Positions 1 through 8,119 of a DNA stretch of 52,293 nucleotides are shown here, piece after piece; within the stretch, counting starts at the first letter, position 1, and each line of letters opens with the position of its first letter. Under the pieces are notes generated by a model that was not told where the DNA came from, ran no database searches, and saw nothing but the letters and a program-made list of their open reading frames with translations. The stretch comes from Pseudomonadota bacterium (GTDB lineage: Bacteria; Pseudomonadota; Alphaproteobacteria; Rhizobiales; Rhizobiaceae): positions 1 through 52,293 of the forward strand of contig JAEWLS010000018.1 of the NCBI GenBank assembly GCA_023457435.1, in the 5' to 3' direction. Both the position numbers and the translations under genes were made by a program.

Positions 1-126
1 GCTGGGGGGGGCGTGGGCCGGCCCGGCCGCTTGCATCTTGTCTGGCCGGGGCCTATCTCACGGGCTTCGGCGACACATGCCAGGGCCGCGCACGGCCGCC
101 GCGCATGACGAAGCGGAGAATCCCCC

Positions 127-1467
127 ATGGCATCGGCTGCTGAACAACTTGCCTCGAACCTGAATTTCGCGGCCTTCGCCAAGGCCGAGGACCTGAAAAA
201 GCGCATCTGGTTCACGCTGGGAGCGCTGCTGGTCTACCGCCTCGGCACCTATATCCCGATGCCCGGCATCAACCCCGATGCCTTCGCACAGGCCTTCCAG
301 TCGCAGGCTGGCGGCGTGCTCGGCATGTTCAACATGTTTGCCGGCGGCGCAGTCGAGCGCATGGCGATCTTCGCGCTCGGCATCATGCCCTATATTTCCG
401 CGTCGATTATCATGCAGCTGATGACGTCGGTCGTGCCGACGCTCGAGGCGCTGAAGAAGGAAGGCGAGCAGGGCCGCAAGATCATCAATCAGTACACGCG
501 CTACGGCACCGTGCTGCTGGCGATCGTCCAGGCGTACGGCATTTCCGTCGGCCTCGAGAGCGGAACCGATATCGTCAGCGATCCCGGCATCTTCTTCCGC
601 ATCTCGGCAGTCATCACGCTGGTCGGCGGCACTATGTTCCTGATGTGGCTCGGCGAACAGATCACCGCGCGTGGCATCGGCAACGGAATTTCGCTCATCA
701 TCTTCGCCGGCATCGTTGCGGGGCTGCCTTCCGCGATTTCGGGCACCCTCGAACTCGGCCGCACCGGCGCACTCTCGACCGGCCTGATCCTGGCGATCAT
801 TGTCCTCGCGGTCGTCGTCATCGCTGTGATCGTATTCTTCGAGCGCGCTCAGCGGCGCCTGCTGATCCAGTATCCGAAGCGCCAGGTCGGCAACCGGATG
901 TTCCAGGGCGATACCTCGCACCTGCCGCTGAAGCTCAATACCGCCGGCGTCATTCCGCCGATCTTCGCGTCGTCGCTGCTGCTTCTGCCTGCAACGGTGG
1001 CTGGTTTCTCGGATACGACGACGATGCCGGCCTGGGCATCGACCATCCTCGCGGCGCTTGGACACGGTCAGCCGATCTACATGTTCCTGTACGCGGCCAT
1101 GATCGTGTTCTTCTGCTTCTTTTACACAGCGATTGTGTTCAATCCCAAGGACACCGCCGACCAGCTCAAGAAACATTCCGGCTTCATCCCGGGCTATCGT
1201 CCGGGCGAGCGTACCGCGGAGTACATCGACTATGTGCTGACCCGGATCACGTTGATCGGCGCCATATACCTGCTCGTCGTCTGCTTGATCCCGGAGTTCC
1301 TCATTTCGGCAACGGGCGTTCCGTTCTATCTCGGCGGCACCTCGCTACTGATCGTGGTCAGTGTGACGCTCGATACCGTGGCGCAAATCCAGGGGCATCT
1401 GATCGCACATCAATACGAAGGTCTGATCAAGCGGTCGAAGCTGCGCGGAGGGAAGAGGGGCAAATGA
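127..1467 (+). CDS. secY: Preprotein translocase subunit SecY
   Basis: Core channel of the SecYEG translocon in the inner membrane, through which unfolded preproteins are exported or inserted. The 446-aa product has about ten hydrophobic segments, beginning with the family-typical stretch RIWFTLGALLVYRLGTYIP near residues 23-41 and ending in a basic tail (KRSKLRGGKRGK). Length is normal for alphaproteobacterial SecY. The ATG is preceded by GGAGA about 7 nt upstream. It overlaps adk by 4 nt (ATGA), so the two are translationally coupled, and it is the first complete gene of the ribosomal/Sec cluster in the window. The 126 bases upstream hold no gene I can support. Confidence 0.98.
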   Translation: MASAAEQLASNLNFAAFAKAEDLKKRIWFTLGALLVYRLGTYIPMPGINPDAFAQAFQSQAGGVLGMFNMFAGGAVERMAIFALGIMPYISASIIMQLMTSVVPTLEALKKEGEQGRKIINQYTRYGTVLLAIVQAYGISVGLESGTDIVSDPGIFFRISAVITLVGGTMFLMWLGEQITARGIGNGISLIIFAGIVAGLPSAISGTLELGRTGALSTGLILAIIVLAVVVIAVIVFFERAQRRLLIQYPKRQVGNRMFQGDTSHLPLKLNTAGVIPPIFASSLLLLPATVAGFSDTTTMPAWASTILAALGHGQPIYMFLYAAMIVFFCFFYTAIVFNPKDTADQLKKHSGFIPGYRPGERTAEYIDYVLTRITLIGAIYLLVVCLIPEFLISATGVPFYLGGTSLLIVVSVTLDTVAQIQGHLIAHQYEGLIKRSKLRGGKRGK

Positions 1468-2051
1468 GGCTGATACTGCTTGGACCCCCGGGGGCGGGGA
1501 AAGGGACGCAGGCACAGCGACTGGTTGAGGAACACGGCATCCCGCAACTGTCGACTGGCGACATGTTGCGCGCTGCCGTCAAGGCCGGCACGGACGTCGG
1601 CAAGCGCGCCAAGGCGGTTATGGACGCTGGCGAACTTGTCTCCGATGCGATTGTGAATGCCATCGTCGCCGAGCGTATCGCCGAGCCGGACTGCGCCAAA
1701 GGCTTTATCCTGGATGGATATCCGCGGACGCTGGCACAGGCCGACGAGCTTGAGAAGTTGCTCGATCAGGCCGGAAAGCCGCTCGACGTGGTCATCGAAC
1801 TTGTCGTCGACGACAAGGCCCTGGTGGGACGCATCATGAAGCGTGCCGAGGATATGAAGGCAGCCGGACAGCCGGTCCGCAAGGACGACAACCCGGAGGT
1901 CTTCGACGAGCGCCTACGCGAGTACTACAAGAAGACGGCGCCACTGATCGGCTACTACCACGCCAAGGGTCTTCTCGCCGGGGTCGACGGCATGGCGCCG
2001 ATCGACGCGGTGACCGGGGCTATCGGCGCTGTACTGCAGGACAAGGCCTGA
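1464..2051 (+). CDS. adk: Adenylate kinase (short-LID type)
   Basis: Catalyses ATP + AMP = 2 ADP in the cytoplasm and balances adenylate pools. The 195-aa protein starts MRLILLGPPGAGKGTQ, giving the P-loop GPPGAGKGT at about residues 7-15, and has the AMP-site motif LSTGDMLR and the conserved LDGYPRT segment. It is shorter than the 214-aa E. coli enzyme because the LID insertion is reduced to the stretch RAEDMKAAGQPVRKDDN, as in many alphaproteobacteria, so no zinc-type LID is present. The start ATG overlaps the secY stop. The longer reading frame upstream is only secY DNA read in another frame. Confidence 0.97.
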   Translation: MRLILLGPPGAGKGTQAQRLVEEHGIPQLSTGDMLRAAVKAGTDVGKRAKAVMDAGELVSDAIVNAIVAERIAEPDCAKGFILDGYPRTLAQADELEKLLDQAGKPLDVVIELVVDDKALVGRIMKRAEDMKAAGQPVRKDDNPEVFDERLREYYKKTAPLIGYYHAKGLLAGVDGMAPIDAVTGAIGAVLQDKA

Positions 2052-2245
2052 CGACGAAAGTCCTCGACGAGTTGACACGGCCGCTGTTTCGGACTATGGC
2101 GGCCCGTCTTTCCGTCATTGGTGACTCGGATGCCCCGTTCGGGGCGGCCCTGATGCTTTGACGACAGAACCTCGCAAGGGCCGGCCTCCACCGGACGCGG
2201 GACAATCAAGAACCGCCGGCGTGACCGGCCGAAATGGAGACTAAG

Positions 2246-2614
2246 ATGGCCCGTATCGCCGGTGTCAACATCCCGACCAACAAGCGCGTGATCATTGCGC
2301 TGCAGTACATCCACGGCATCGGGGCGAAGTTTGCGTCCGAGATCGTCGAGAAGGTGGGCATCCCGGCCGATCGCCGCGTTCACCAGTTGACCGATGCCGA
2401 GGTCCTGCAGATCCGCGAGACCATCGATCGTGACTACCAGGTCGAAGGCGACCTCCGTCGCGAAGTGTCGATGAACATCAAGCGCCTCATGGACCTCGGT
2501 TCGTATCGCGGCCTGCGTCATCGCCGCTCGCTGCCGGTACGCGGTCAGCGTACGCACACCAACGCCCGCACCCGCAAGGGACCGGCGAAGGCGATCGCCG
2601 GCAAGAAGAAGTAA
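2246..2614 (+). CDS. rpsM: 30S ribosomal protein S13
   Basis: S13 lies in the head of the small subunit and contacts the P-site tRNA and, through bridge B1, the large subunit. The 122-aa protein begins MARIAGVNIPTNKR, with the helix-two-turn-helix region and the C-terminal GQRTHTNARTRKGP motif that inserts towards tRNA. I chose the ATG at 2246 because GGAGA sits 5 nt upstream and the protein then begins as in the family; an upstream in-frame ATG at 2234 would add four unrelated residues. The gene is preceded by a 194-bp gap after adk and followed within 2 nt of its stop by a palindromic repeat. Confidence 0.98.
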   Translation: MARIAGVNIPTNKRVIIALQYIHGIGAKFASEIVEKVGIPADRRVHQLTDAEVLQIRETIDRDYQVEGDLRREVSMNIKRLMDLGSYRGLRHRRSLPVRGQRTHTNARTRKGPAKAIAGKKK

Positions 2615-2616
2615 TG

Positions 2617-2681
2617 AGGCAGCCGGCAATCGGCAGTGGGCAGTCGGTCTTTCCGATTGCCGATTGCCGACTGCTACTGCC
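2617..2681. repeat. Palindromic GGCAGTCGG-family hairpin after rpsM
   Basis: An imperfect inverted repeat. The left arm (2618-2647) is built from units such as GGCAATCGGCAG and GGCAGTCGG, and the right arm (2653-2681) is its near reverse complement (CCGATTGCCGATTGCC then GACTGC). Only about five bases separate the arms, so the transcript should fold into a long stem with a few mismatches. It starts 2 nt after the rpsM stop codon. The same units recur at 4239-4293 and at both ends of the S23 gene near 31.4-31.9 kb. There is no T-tract, so it is not a standard terminator. Confidence 0.85.
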
Positions 2682-2733
2682 TTGGTTTAGCCGCTGGAGC
2701 TACGGCGGCGTCTGAGATCAAGGAAAAGCACAT

Positions 2734-3123
2734 ATGGCCAAGGAAGCCGCACGCGTTCGCCGTCGTGAGCGAAAGAACATTTCGACCGGCGTCGCGCACG
2801 TCAATTCGACGTTCAACAACACGATGATCACCATCACCGACGCTCAGGGCAACGCGATTGCCTGGTCGTCAGCCGGTGCTCAGGGGTTCAAGGGTTCGCG
2901 CAAGTCGACGCCGTTCGCTGCGCAGATGGCTGCCGAGGATTGCGCCAAGAAGGCGCAGGAACACGGCATGCGCACCCTCGAGGTAGAGGTCAACGGTCCC
3001 GGTTCGGGCCGCGAGTCGGCGCTCCGCGCTCTCCAGGCCGCGGGCTTCACGATCACATCGATCCGCGACGTGACGCCGATTCCGCACAATGGCTGCCGTC
3101 CGCGCAAGAAGCGCCGCGTCTGA
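2734..3123 (+). CDS. rpsK: 30S ribosomal protein S11
   Basis: S11 binds the platform of the small subunit near the mRNA exit and the E-site. The 129-aa product contains the family hallmarks VNSTFNNTMITITD, WSSAG, GFKGSRKSTPFAAQ and the C-terminal PHNGCRPRKKRRV, at the expected length for alphaproteobacteria. The start is an ATG with AAGGAAA upstream. It follows rpsM after a 119-bp spacer largely occupied by the palindromic repeat, and precedes rpoA as in most bacteria. Confidence 0.98.
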   Translation: MAKEAARVRRRERKNISTGVAHVNSTFNNTMITITDAQGNAIAWSSAGAQGFKGSRKSTPFAAQMAAEDCAKKAQEHGMRTLEVEVNGPGSGRESALRALQAAGFTITSIRDVTPIPHNGCRPRKKRRV

Positions 3124-3227
3124 TATCTCTCAACTGCCGCGCGAACCTGGCACGAGGCTGGGTTCCTACACGGTTTTCCGCGACGTCCGGTACGATTGGA
3201 TAGTGCCGGGCAAGGGAAGGTGAAAAC

Positions 3228-4238
3228 ATGATCCAGAAAAACTGGCAGGAACTGATCAAGCCGAACAAGATCGAGTTCTCGTCCAAGAAGAAAACGCTGA
3301 CGACTCTCGTCGCCGAGCCGCTAGAACGCGGCTTCGGTCTAACCATCGGCAACGCGCTCCGTCGCGTGCTCCTGTCGTCGCTGCGCGGCGCAGCGGTGAC
3401 GGCTGTCCAGATCGACGGTGTGCTGCACGAGTTCTCGTCGATCGGCGGCGTTCGCGAGGACGTGACCGACATTGTTCTGAACATCAAGGAAATCGCCATC
3501 AAGATGGAAGGCGACGGTCCGAAGCGCATGGTTGTGCGCAAGTCGGGGCCGGGCGCGGTCACTGCCGGTGACATCCAGACCGTTGGCGATGTCGAGATCC
3601 TGAACCCCGACCATGTGATCTGCACGCTCGACGAGGGCGCGGAGATCCGCATGGAGTTCACGGTCAATACCGGCAAGGGCTATGTGCCGGCTGACCGCAA
3701 TCGCGCCGAGGACGCGCCGATCGGGCTGATCCCGGTCGACAGCCTGTACTCGCCGGTCAAGAAGGTCTCGTACAAGGTCGAGAACACCCGCGAGGGCCAG
3801 GTTCTCGACTATGACAAGCTGACGATGACCATCGAGACCGACGGTTCGATTTCCGGCGAGGACGCCGTGGCTTTCGCCGCGCGCATCCTGCAGGACCAGC
3901 TGTCGCTGTTCGTCAACTTCGAGGAGCCGCAGAAGGCGCAGCCGGAAGAGGCTGTCACCGAGCTGGCGTTCAATCCAGCGCTTCTCAAGAAGGTGGACGA
4001 GCTCGAACTGTCTGTCCGTTCGGCGAACTGCCTGAAGAACGACAACATCGTCTACATCGGCGATCTCATCCAGAAGACCGAGGCGGAGATGCTGCGCACC
4101 CCGAATTTCGGCCGCAAGTCGCTGAACGAGATCAAGGAAGTCCTGGCTTCGATGGGTCTGCATCTAGGCATGGAAGTGCCGGACTGGCCGCCGGAGAACA
4201 TCGAAGACCTCGCCAAGCGCTACGAAGACCAGTACTAG
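3228..4238 (+). CDS. rpoA: DNA-directed RNA polymerase subunit alpha
   Basis: The alpha subunit dimerises to nucleate RNA polymerase assembly, and its C-terminal domain contacts UP elements and activators. The 336-aa protein has the N-terminal dimerisation domain (TIGNALRRVLLSSL near residues 40-54, HEFSSIGGVREDV) and the C-terminal DNA-binding domain (LELSVRSANCLKNDNI and LRTPNFGRKSLNEIKEVL, roughly residues 255-310). The start has GGGAAGG upstream. The stop codon is followed directly by a copy of the palindromic repeat seen after rpsM, and then rplQ. Confidence 0.98.
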   Translation: MIQKNWQELIKPNKIEFSSKKKTLTTLVAEPLERGFGLTIGNALRRVLLSSLRGAAVTAVQIDGVLHEFSSIGGVREDVTDIVLNIKEIAIKMEGDGPKRMVVRKSGPGAVTAGDIQTVGDVEILNPDHVICTLDEGAEIRMEFTVNTGKGYVPADRNRAEDAPIGLIPVDSLYSPVKKVSYKVENTREGQVLDYDKLTMTIETDGSISGEDAVAFAARILQDQLSLFVNFEEPQKAQPEEAVTELAFNPALLKKVDELELSVRSANCLKNDNIVYIGDLIQKTEAEMLRTPNFGRKSLNEIKEVLASMGLHLGMEVPDWPPENIEDLAKRYEDQY

Positions 4239-4293
4239 GCGGCAGTCGTGAGTGGGCAATCGGCAGCGGGCCGATTGCCGACTGCCGACTGCC
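4239..4293. repeat. Palindromic GGCAGTCGG-family hairpin after rpoA
   Basis: The left arm (4241-4264) ends GGGCAATCGGC. The right arm (4270-4293) reads GCCGATTGCCGACTGCC and continues with a second GACTGCC unit. By hand, 21 of 24 arm positions pair, around a 5-nt loop. The repeat begins directly after the rpoA stop (TAG at 4236-4238). It is the same family as 2617-2681 and as the repeats bounding the S23 gene at 31424-31878. It lacks a T-tract and lies inside an operon, so it is a mobile or intergenic repeat rather than an operon terminator. Confidence 0.87.
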
Positions 4294-4342
4294 AGATCGC
4301 GAATATGGGCGCTGTTGCCCAGGAACGTTGAAGGAGGGCGCC

Positions 4343-4771
4343 ATGCGCCACGGAAAATCGGGACGCCGCCTCGGCCGCACCGTCAGCCACCGCAAGGCGC
4401 TGTTCACCAACATGGCCGCCTCGCTCATCGAGCACGAGCAGATCGTCACGACTCTGCCGAAGGCCAAGGAGCTTCGTCCGATCGTGGAAAAGCTCGTGAC
4501 GCTCGGCAAGCGCGGCGACCTTCACGCGCGTCGCCAGGTCGCGTCGCAGATACAGTCGGACACCGCCACCAGGCGCCTGTTCGAGACAATTGCTCCGCGC
4601 TACGCGTCGCGCAACGGCGGCTACCTTCGCATCATGAAGGCCGGTTTCCGCCATGGTGACAATGCCGCGATGGCGGTCATCGAGTTCGTGGAGCGCGACA
4701 CATCGGCCAAGGGCGCCGCCGACCGTGCCCGCCTCGAGGCCGAGGGCGGTGCGGAAAACGAAGCCGCATAA
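4343..4771 (+). CDS. rplQ: 50S ribosomal protein L17
   Basis: Large-subunit protein located near the peptide exit side. The 142-aa protein starts MRHGKSGRRLGRTVSHRKAL, with the family-typical FTNMAASLIEHEQIVTTLPKAKELR block and a C-terminal alanine/glutamate-rich tail. The ATG at 4343 is chosen because GGAGG (4333-4337) precedes it; a TTG at 4328 would only add five residues containing the ribosome-binding site. It is the last gene of the ribosomal cluster here and is followed by a clear intrinsic terminator. Confidence 0.97.
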   Translation: MRHGKSGRRLGRTVSHRKALFTNMAASLIEHEQIVTTLPKAKELRPIVEKLVTLGKRGDLHARRQVASQIQSDTATRRLFETIAPRYASRNGGYLRIMKAGFRHGDNAAMAVIEFVERDTSAKGAADRARLEAEGGAENEAA

Positions 4772-4799
4772 TTCCCTGGCTTCATAGCTACTGAGACAG

Positions 4800-4824
4800 A
4801 AGGGCCGCGAGGCCCTTTTTCTTT
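4800..4824 (+). terminator. Intrinsic terminator after rplQ
   Basis: AAGGGCC, loop GCGA, then GGCCCTTTTTCTTT: a compact GC stem with a 4-nt loop followed by a T-rich tract, 29 nt past the rplQ stop. It marks the end of the ribosomal/rpoA transcription unit. Confidence 0.93.
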
Positions 4825-4915
4825 GAGCTGAGGTTGCTCTTTGCAACGCGCGCCGTGCGCCATTCATTTTGCGCATTCGCGTGAAACATGGCACGGACAG
4901 CCGATGAGGATTCCG

Positions 4916-6376
4916 ATGCTTCGCACCCTTGTTTCCAGCGCGCTCGCAGTGGCTCTCCTGTGCGTGACCCCATCCTTCTCCAGCGCCGAGGACGCGCAGG
5001 CCAAGGATCTGGGCGACGTGGTGACCGACCTCCTGCGTGGCGGGCTCGGTGAGCCCACGCTCAAGCGCGTCCCATTCGGCCGCGAGGAAATGCAGCTGTC
5101 CTTCGCGCCGCTGGTCAAGAATGTCGGGCCGGCGGTCGTCAACGTCTATGCGACGCAGGAGACCCGCTCGCCGTTCGCCGGCGATCCATTCTTCGAGCGC
5201 TTCTTCGGCCAGCGCTTCGGCAGCGGCCAACCGGCCTCGTCCTTGGGCTCCGGCGTGCTGGTCGACGCCTCCGGTCTGGTCGTCACGAACTTTCACGTGA
5301 TCCGCGATGCCGATGTCGTCAAGGTCGCGCTGTCGGACGGGCGCGAGTTTACGAGCAAGGTGCTTCTCAAGGATGAGCAGCTCGATCTCGCGGTCCTGAA
5401 GATCGACGGCGGCGAGCCGTTCCCGATAGTTCCGATCGGCGATTCCGATGCGCTTGAGGTCGGCGACCTGGTGCTGGCCATCGGCAATCCCTTCGGCGTG
5501 GGCCAGACGACAACCAGCGGAATCGTCTCGGCGCTGGCGCGCAGTCACCTTGGTATCTCGGACTTCGGCTTCTTCATCCAGACTGACGCTGCGATCAATC
5601 CGGGCAATTCCGGCGGCGCGCTGATCAACATGTCGGGCGACGTCGTGGGCATCAACACCGCGATCTTCAGCCAGTCCGGCGGCTCAATCGGCATCGGTTT
5701 TGCTATTCCGTCGAACATGGTGCGCGCATTCGTGGACGCGGCGCGCAATGGTTCAGAGTTCTTCGAGCGCCCCTATGTCGGGGCCACGTTCGATCCGGTT
5801 ACGGCGCAAATCGCTGAAGCTCTGGGGATGGACCGCCCGACTGGCGCTCTCGTGTCGGCGGTGGAGCCGGACGGCCCTGCCGCGAAGGCGGGCATCAAGC
5901 CGGGCGATGTCCTGCTGGCCATGAACGGCGGTGCGATCCAGCACCCCGATGCGCTCGGCTACAGACTGGCGACGGCGACGCTCGGGACGACGGCCCATCT
6001 TATGCTGCTGCGTCAGGGGCAAGAGGTCGTTGTCGATGTCGAGTTGGAGCGTGCGCCGGCGGGCACTCAGGACCGTGCGGTAGCGATCGGCGGGCGCAGC
6101 CCATTCGCCGGAGCGAAGATCAGCGAGATCTCTCCGCGGCTTGCCCAGCGGTTGCGGATCGCCTCGAATTCCAAGGGCGTGGCCATCGTCGATGTCGATC
6201 GCAACTCGCCCGCCGGCGGGTTCGGTTTCCTGCCGGGCGACATCGTGCGCGAAGTCAATGGCACGACGATCCAGACGCCTGCCGAGCTCGCGGAAGTCGC
6301 GGGCGAGGATACGCGCTGGTGGCGGTTCACCATCGAGCGCCAGGGCCAGACGATCCGCCAGATGCTGCGGTATTGA
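4916..6376 (+). CDS. degP: DegP/HtrA-family periplasmic serine endoprotease
   Basis: ATP-independent periplasmic protease/chaperone that degrades misfolded envelope proteins. From the chosen start the product is 486 aa with a signal peptide (MLRTLVSSALAVALLCVTPSF, cleavage likely after SSA). The trypsin-like domain carries H127 (VVTNFHVI), D157 (LDLAVLKID) and S232 (NPGNSGGAL). Two PDZ domains follow (about residues 275-370 and 385-480). I prefer ATG 4916 because GAGGA lies 5 nt upstream; ATG 4904 is the alternative and adds MRIP. The gene sits alone after the rplQ terminator and just upstream of rarA. Confidence 0.95.
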   Translation: MLRTLVSSALAVALLCVTPSFSSAEDAQAKDLGDVVTDLLRGGLGEPTLKRVPFGREEMQLSFAPLVKNVGPAVVNVYATQETRSPFAGDPFFERFFGQRFGSGQPASSLGSGVLVDASGLVVTNFHVIRDADVVKVALSDGREFTSKVLLKDEQLDLAVLKIDGGEPFPIVPIGDSDALEVGDLVLAIGNPFGVGQTTTSGIVSALARSHLGISDFGFFIQTDAAINPGNSGGALINMSGDVVGINTAIFSQSGGSIGIGFAIPSNMVRAFVDAARNGSEFFERPYVGATFDPVTAQIAEALGMDRPTGALVSAVEPDGPAAKAGIKPGDVLLAMNGGAIQHPDALGYRLATATLGTTAHLMLLRQGQEVVVDVELERAPAGTQDRAVAIGGRSPFAGAKISEISPRLAQRLRIASNSKGVAIVDVDRNSPAGGFGFLPGDIVREVNGTTIQTPAELAEVAGEDTRWWRFTIERQGQTIRQMLRY

Positions 6377-6385
6377 CCAGAGGTC

Positions 6386-7711
6386 ATGGCTGACCTCTTC
6401 TCCGAGCCGGACCAGGCTCGCACCACAAGGGAGCGAGAGACTGCTCGGCCGCTGGCGGACAGGTTGCGCCCGACGACGCTCGCCGAGGTTGTCGGCCAGG
6501 AACATCTGACCGGACCCGATGGCGCGCTGACGCGCATGATCGCGTCGGGCTCGTTGGGTTCAATGATTTTCTGGGGTCCGCCCGGCACCGGCAAGACGAC
6601 GGTAGCGCGTTTGCTCGCGGGCGAAACCGGGCTGGCATTCGAGCAGATTTCGGCGATCTTTTCCGGCGTTGCTGATCTGAAGAAGGTCTTCGAGGCGGCA
6701 CGTCTGCGCCGAACGCAAGGGCGTCAGACCCTGCTGTTCGTTGACGAAATCCACCGCTTCAACCGTGCTCAGCAGGATTCCTTCCTACCGGTCATGGAGG
6801 ACGGGACCGTGATTCTCGTTGGCGCGACGACGGAGAATCCGTCGTTCGAGCTGAATGCCGCGCTGCTCTCGCGTGCACGTGTCCTCACCTTCCGATCGCT
6901 GGAGCCAGCCAGCCTCTCCGCACTCCTCGAGCGCGCTGAACATCGCGAAGGGAGGAAGCTGCCGCTCGACGCCGAAGCTCGTGAAGTGCTCGTCCGAATG
7001 GCGGACGGGGACGGCCGCGCCGCGTTGACGCTGTCGGAGGAAGCCTGGCGCGCCGCACGGCCGGGCGAGATGCTCGACGCAGCAGGACTTCAGCGCATTC
7101 TTCAACGTCGCGCCCCGATCTACGACAAAGGGCAGGACGGGCACTACAATCTGATATCGGCGCTGCACAAGGCTGTTCGCGGTTCCGACCCGGATGCCGC
7201 ACTCTACTATCTCGCGCGAATGTTCGATGCCGGCGAGGACCCTCTCTATCTCGGACGACGGCTTGTTCGCATGGCGGTCGAGGACATCGGCCTGGCCGAT
7301 CCGCAGGCGCTTGTCGTCGCGAATGCGGCGAAGGATGCGTACGACTATCTTGGCTCTCCGGAAGGTGAACTCGCCTTCGCACAGGCCTGCGTCTATCTCG
7401 CGACCGCCCCGAAATCGAATGCGCTCTACGTCGCCTTTAAGGAAGCGATGGCCGCGGCAAAAGAGAACGGTTCGTTGCTGCCGCCGAAGCATATTCTCAA
7501 CGCGCCGACAAAACTGATGAAGTCCGAGGGCTACGGCTCAGGGTATCAGTACGATCACGATTTGCCGGACGCGTTTTCCGGGCAGGATTATTTTCCGGAA
7601 TCGATGGGCAGGCGAACGTTCTACGAGCCTGTCGATCGTGGATTCGAACGCGATATCCGCAAACGCCTCGAGTGGTGGAACAGGCTGCGGCGCGAGAGGC
7701 AGAGCGGCTGA
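6386..7711 (+). CDS. rarA: Replication-associated recombination protein A (RarA/MgsA)
   Basis: AAA+ ATPase of the clamp-loader family that acts at stalled replication forks. The 441-aa protein has the RarA opening LADRLRPTTLAEVVGQEHL, Walker A GPPGTGKT at residues 64-71, Walker B with LLFVDEIHRFN, sensor-1 VGATTENPSFELN, and the C-terminal tetramerisation region (YDHDLPDAFSGQDYFPE). Length and order match the family. It starts 9 nt after degP, with AGAGGT upstream, and its TGA overlaps the crcB ATG by one base, so degP-rarA-crcB form a tight run. Confidence 0.96.
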   Translation: MADLFSEPDQARTTRERETARPLADRLRPTTLAEVVGQEHLTGPDGALTRMIASGSLGSMIFWGPPGTGKTTVARLLAGETGLAFEQISAIFSGVADLKKVFEAARLRRTQGRQTLLFVDEIHRFNRAQQDSFLPVMEDGTVILVGATTENPSFELNAALLSRARVLTFRSLEPASLSALLERAEHREGRKLPLDAEAREVLVRMADGDGRAALTLSEEAWRAARPGEMLDAAGLQRILQRRAPIYDKGQDGHYNLISALHKAVRGSDPDAALYYLARMFDAGEDPLYLGRRLVRMAVEDIGLADPQALVVANAAKDAYDYLGSPEGELAFAQACVYLATAPKSNALYVAFKEAMAAAKENGSLLPPKHILNAPTKLMKSEGYGSGYQYDHDLPDAFSGQDYFPESMGRRTFYEPVDRGFERDIRKRLEWWNRLRRERQSG

Positions 7712-8088
7712 TGCTGCATCTCCTGCTCGTCGCGTTGGGGGGTGCCATCGGCTCCGCGCTTCGTCATCTCGTGAATCTCGCCGCGCTACGCATCGCTGGC
7801 CTGACATTTCCGTGGGGCACCATTGCGGTGAACGTAGTCGGCTCCTTTGTCATGGGCCTCATGGTCGAGGTCATCGCACGGCGCTTCGGCGCCTCGGGCG
7901 AGCTGCGCCTGTTTGCGACGACAGGCGTTCTCGGCGGCTTCACGACGTTCTCAGCCTTTTCGTTCGATGCTTTGGTGCTGTGGGAGCGCGGCGCGGCGAT
8001 TCACGCCGCTGCCTACGTCGTGTCTTCAGTGGCGATATCACTTGCCGCGCTCTTCGCCGGATTGTGGCTCGCGCGCCAGATCGGCTGA
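7711..8088 (+). CDS. crcB: Fluoride efflux channel CrcB/Fluc
   Basis: Small dual-topology membrane channel that exports fluoride. The 125-aa protein has four hydrophobic segments, the N-terminal GGAIGSALRHL, the NVVGSFVMG motif near residues 41-49 and the signature GGFTTFSAFSFD at residues 75-86. ATG 7711 overlaps the rarA stop (TGATG). No fluoride riboswitch can be upstream because the start lies inside the end of rarA, so expression presumably depends on the upstream genes. Confidence 0.95.
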   Translation: MLHLLLVALGGAIGSALRHLVNLAALRIAGLTFPWGTIAVNVVGSFVMGLMVEVIARRFGASGELRLFATTGVLGGFTTFSAFSFDALVLWERGAAIHAAAYVVSSVAISLAALFAGLWLARQIG

Positions 8089-8119
8089 TGCTATCCCGCC
8101 CGTTTGAACGGTTGAGACG

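Noticed and set aside
58..1176. Long minus-strand open frame opposite secY
   Set aside because: Composition is Arg/Asp/His-rich and it is fully antisense to a clear secY gene; such frames are common in high-GC DNA.
2618..2681. Repeat after rpsM as an intrinsic terminator
   Set aside because: There is no T-tract after the stem, and co-transcribed essential genes follow; the same sequence recurs elsewhere as a repeat.
7600..7711. Possible fluoride riboswitch before crcB
   Set aside because: The region is the coding end of rarA, and crcB starts at its stop codon; there is no space for the riboswitch and no motif is seen.
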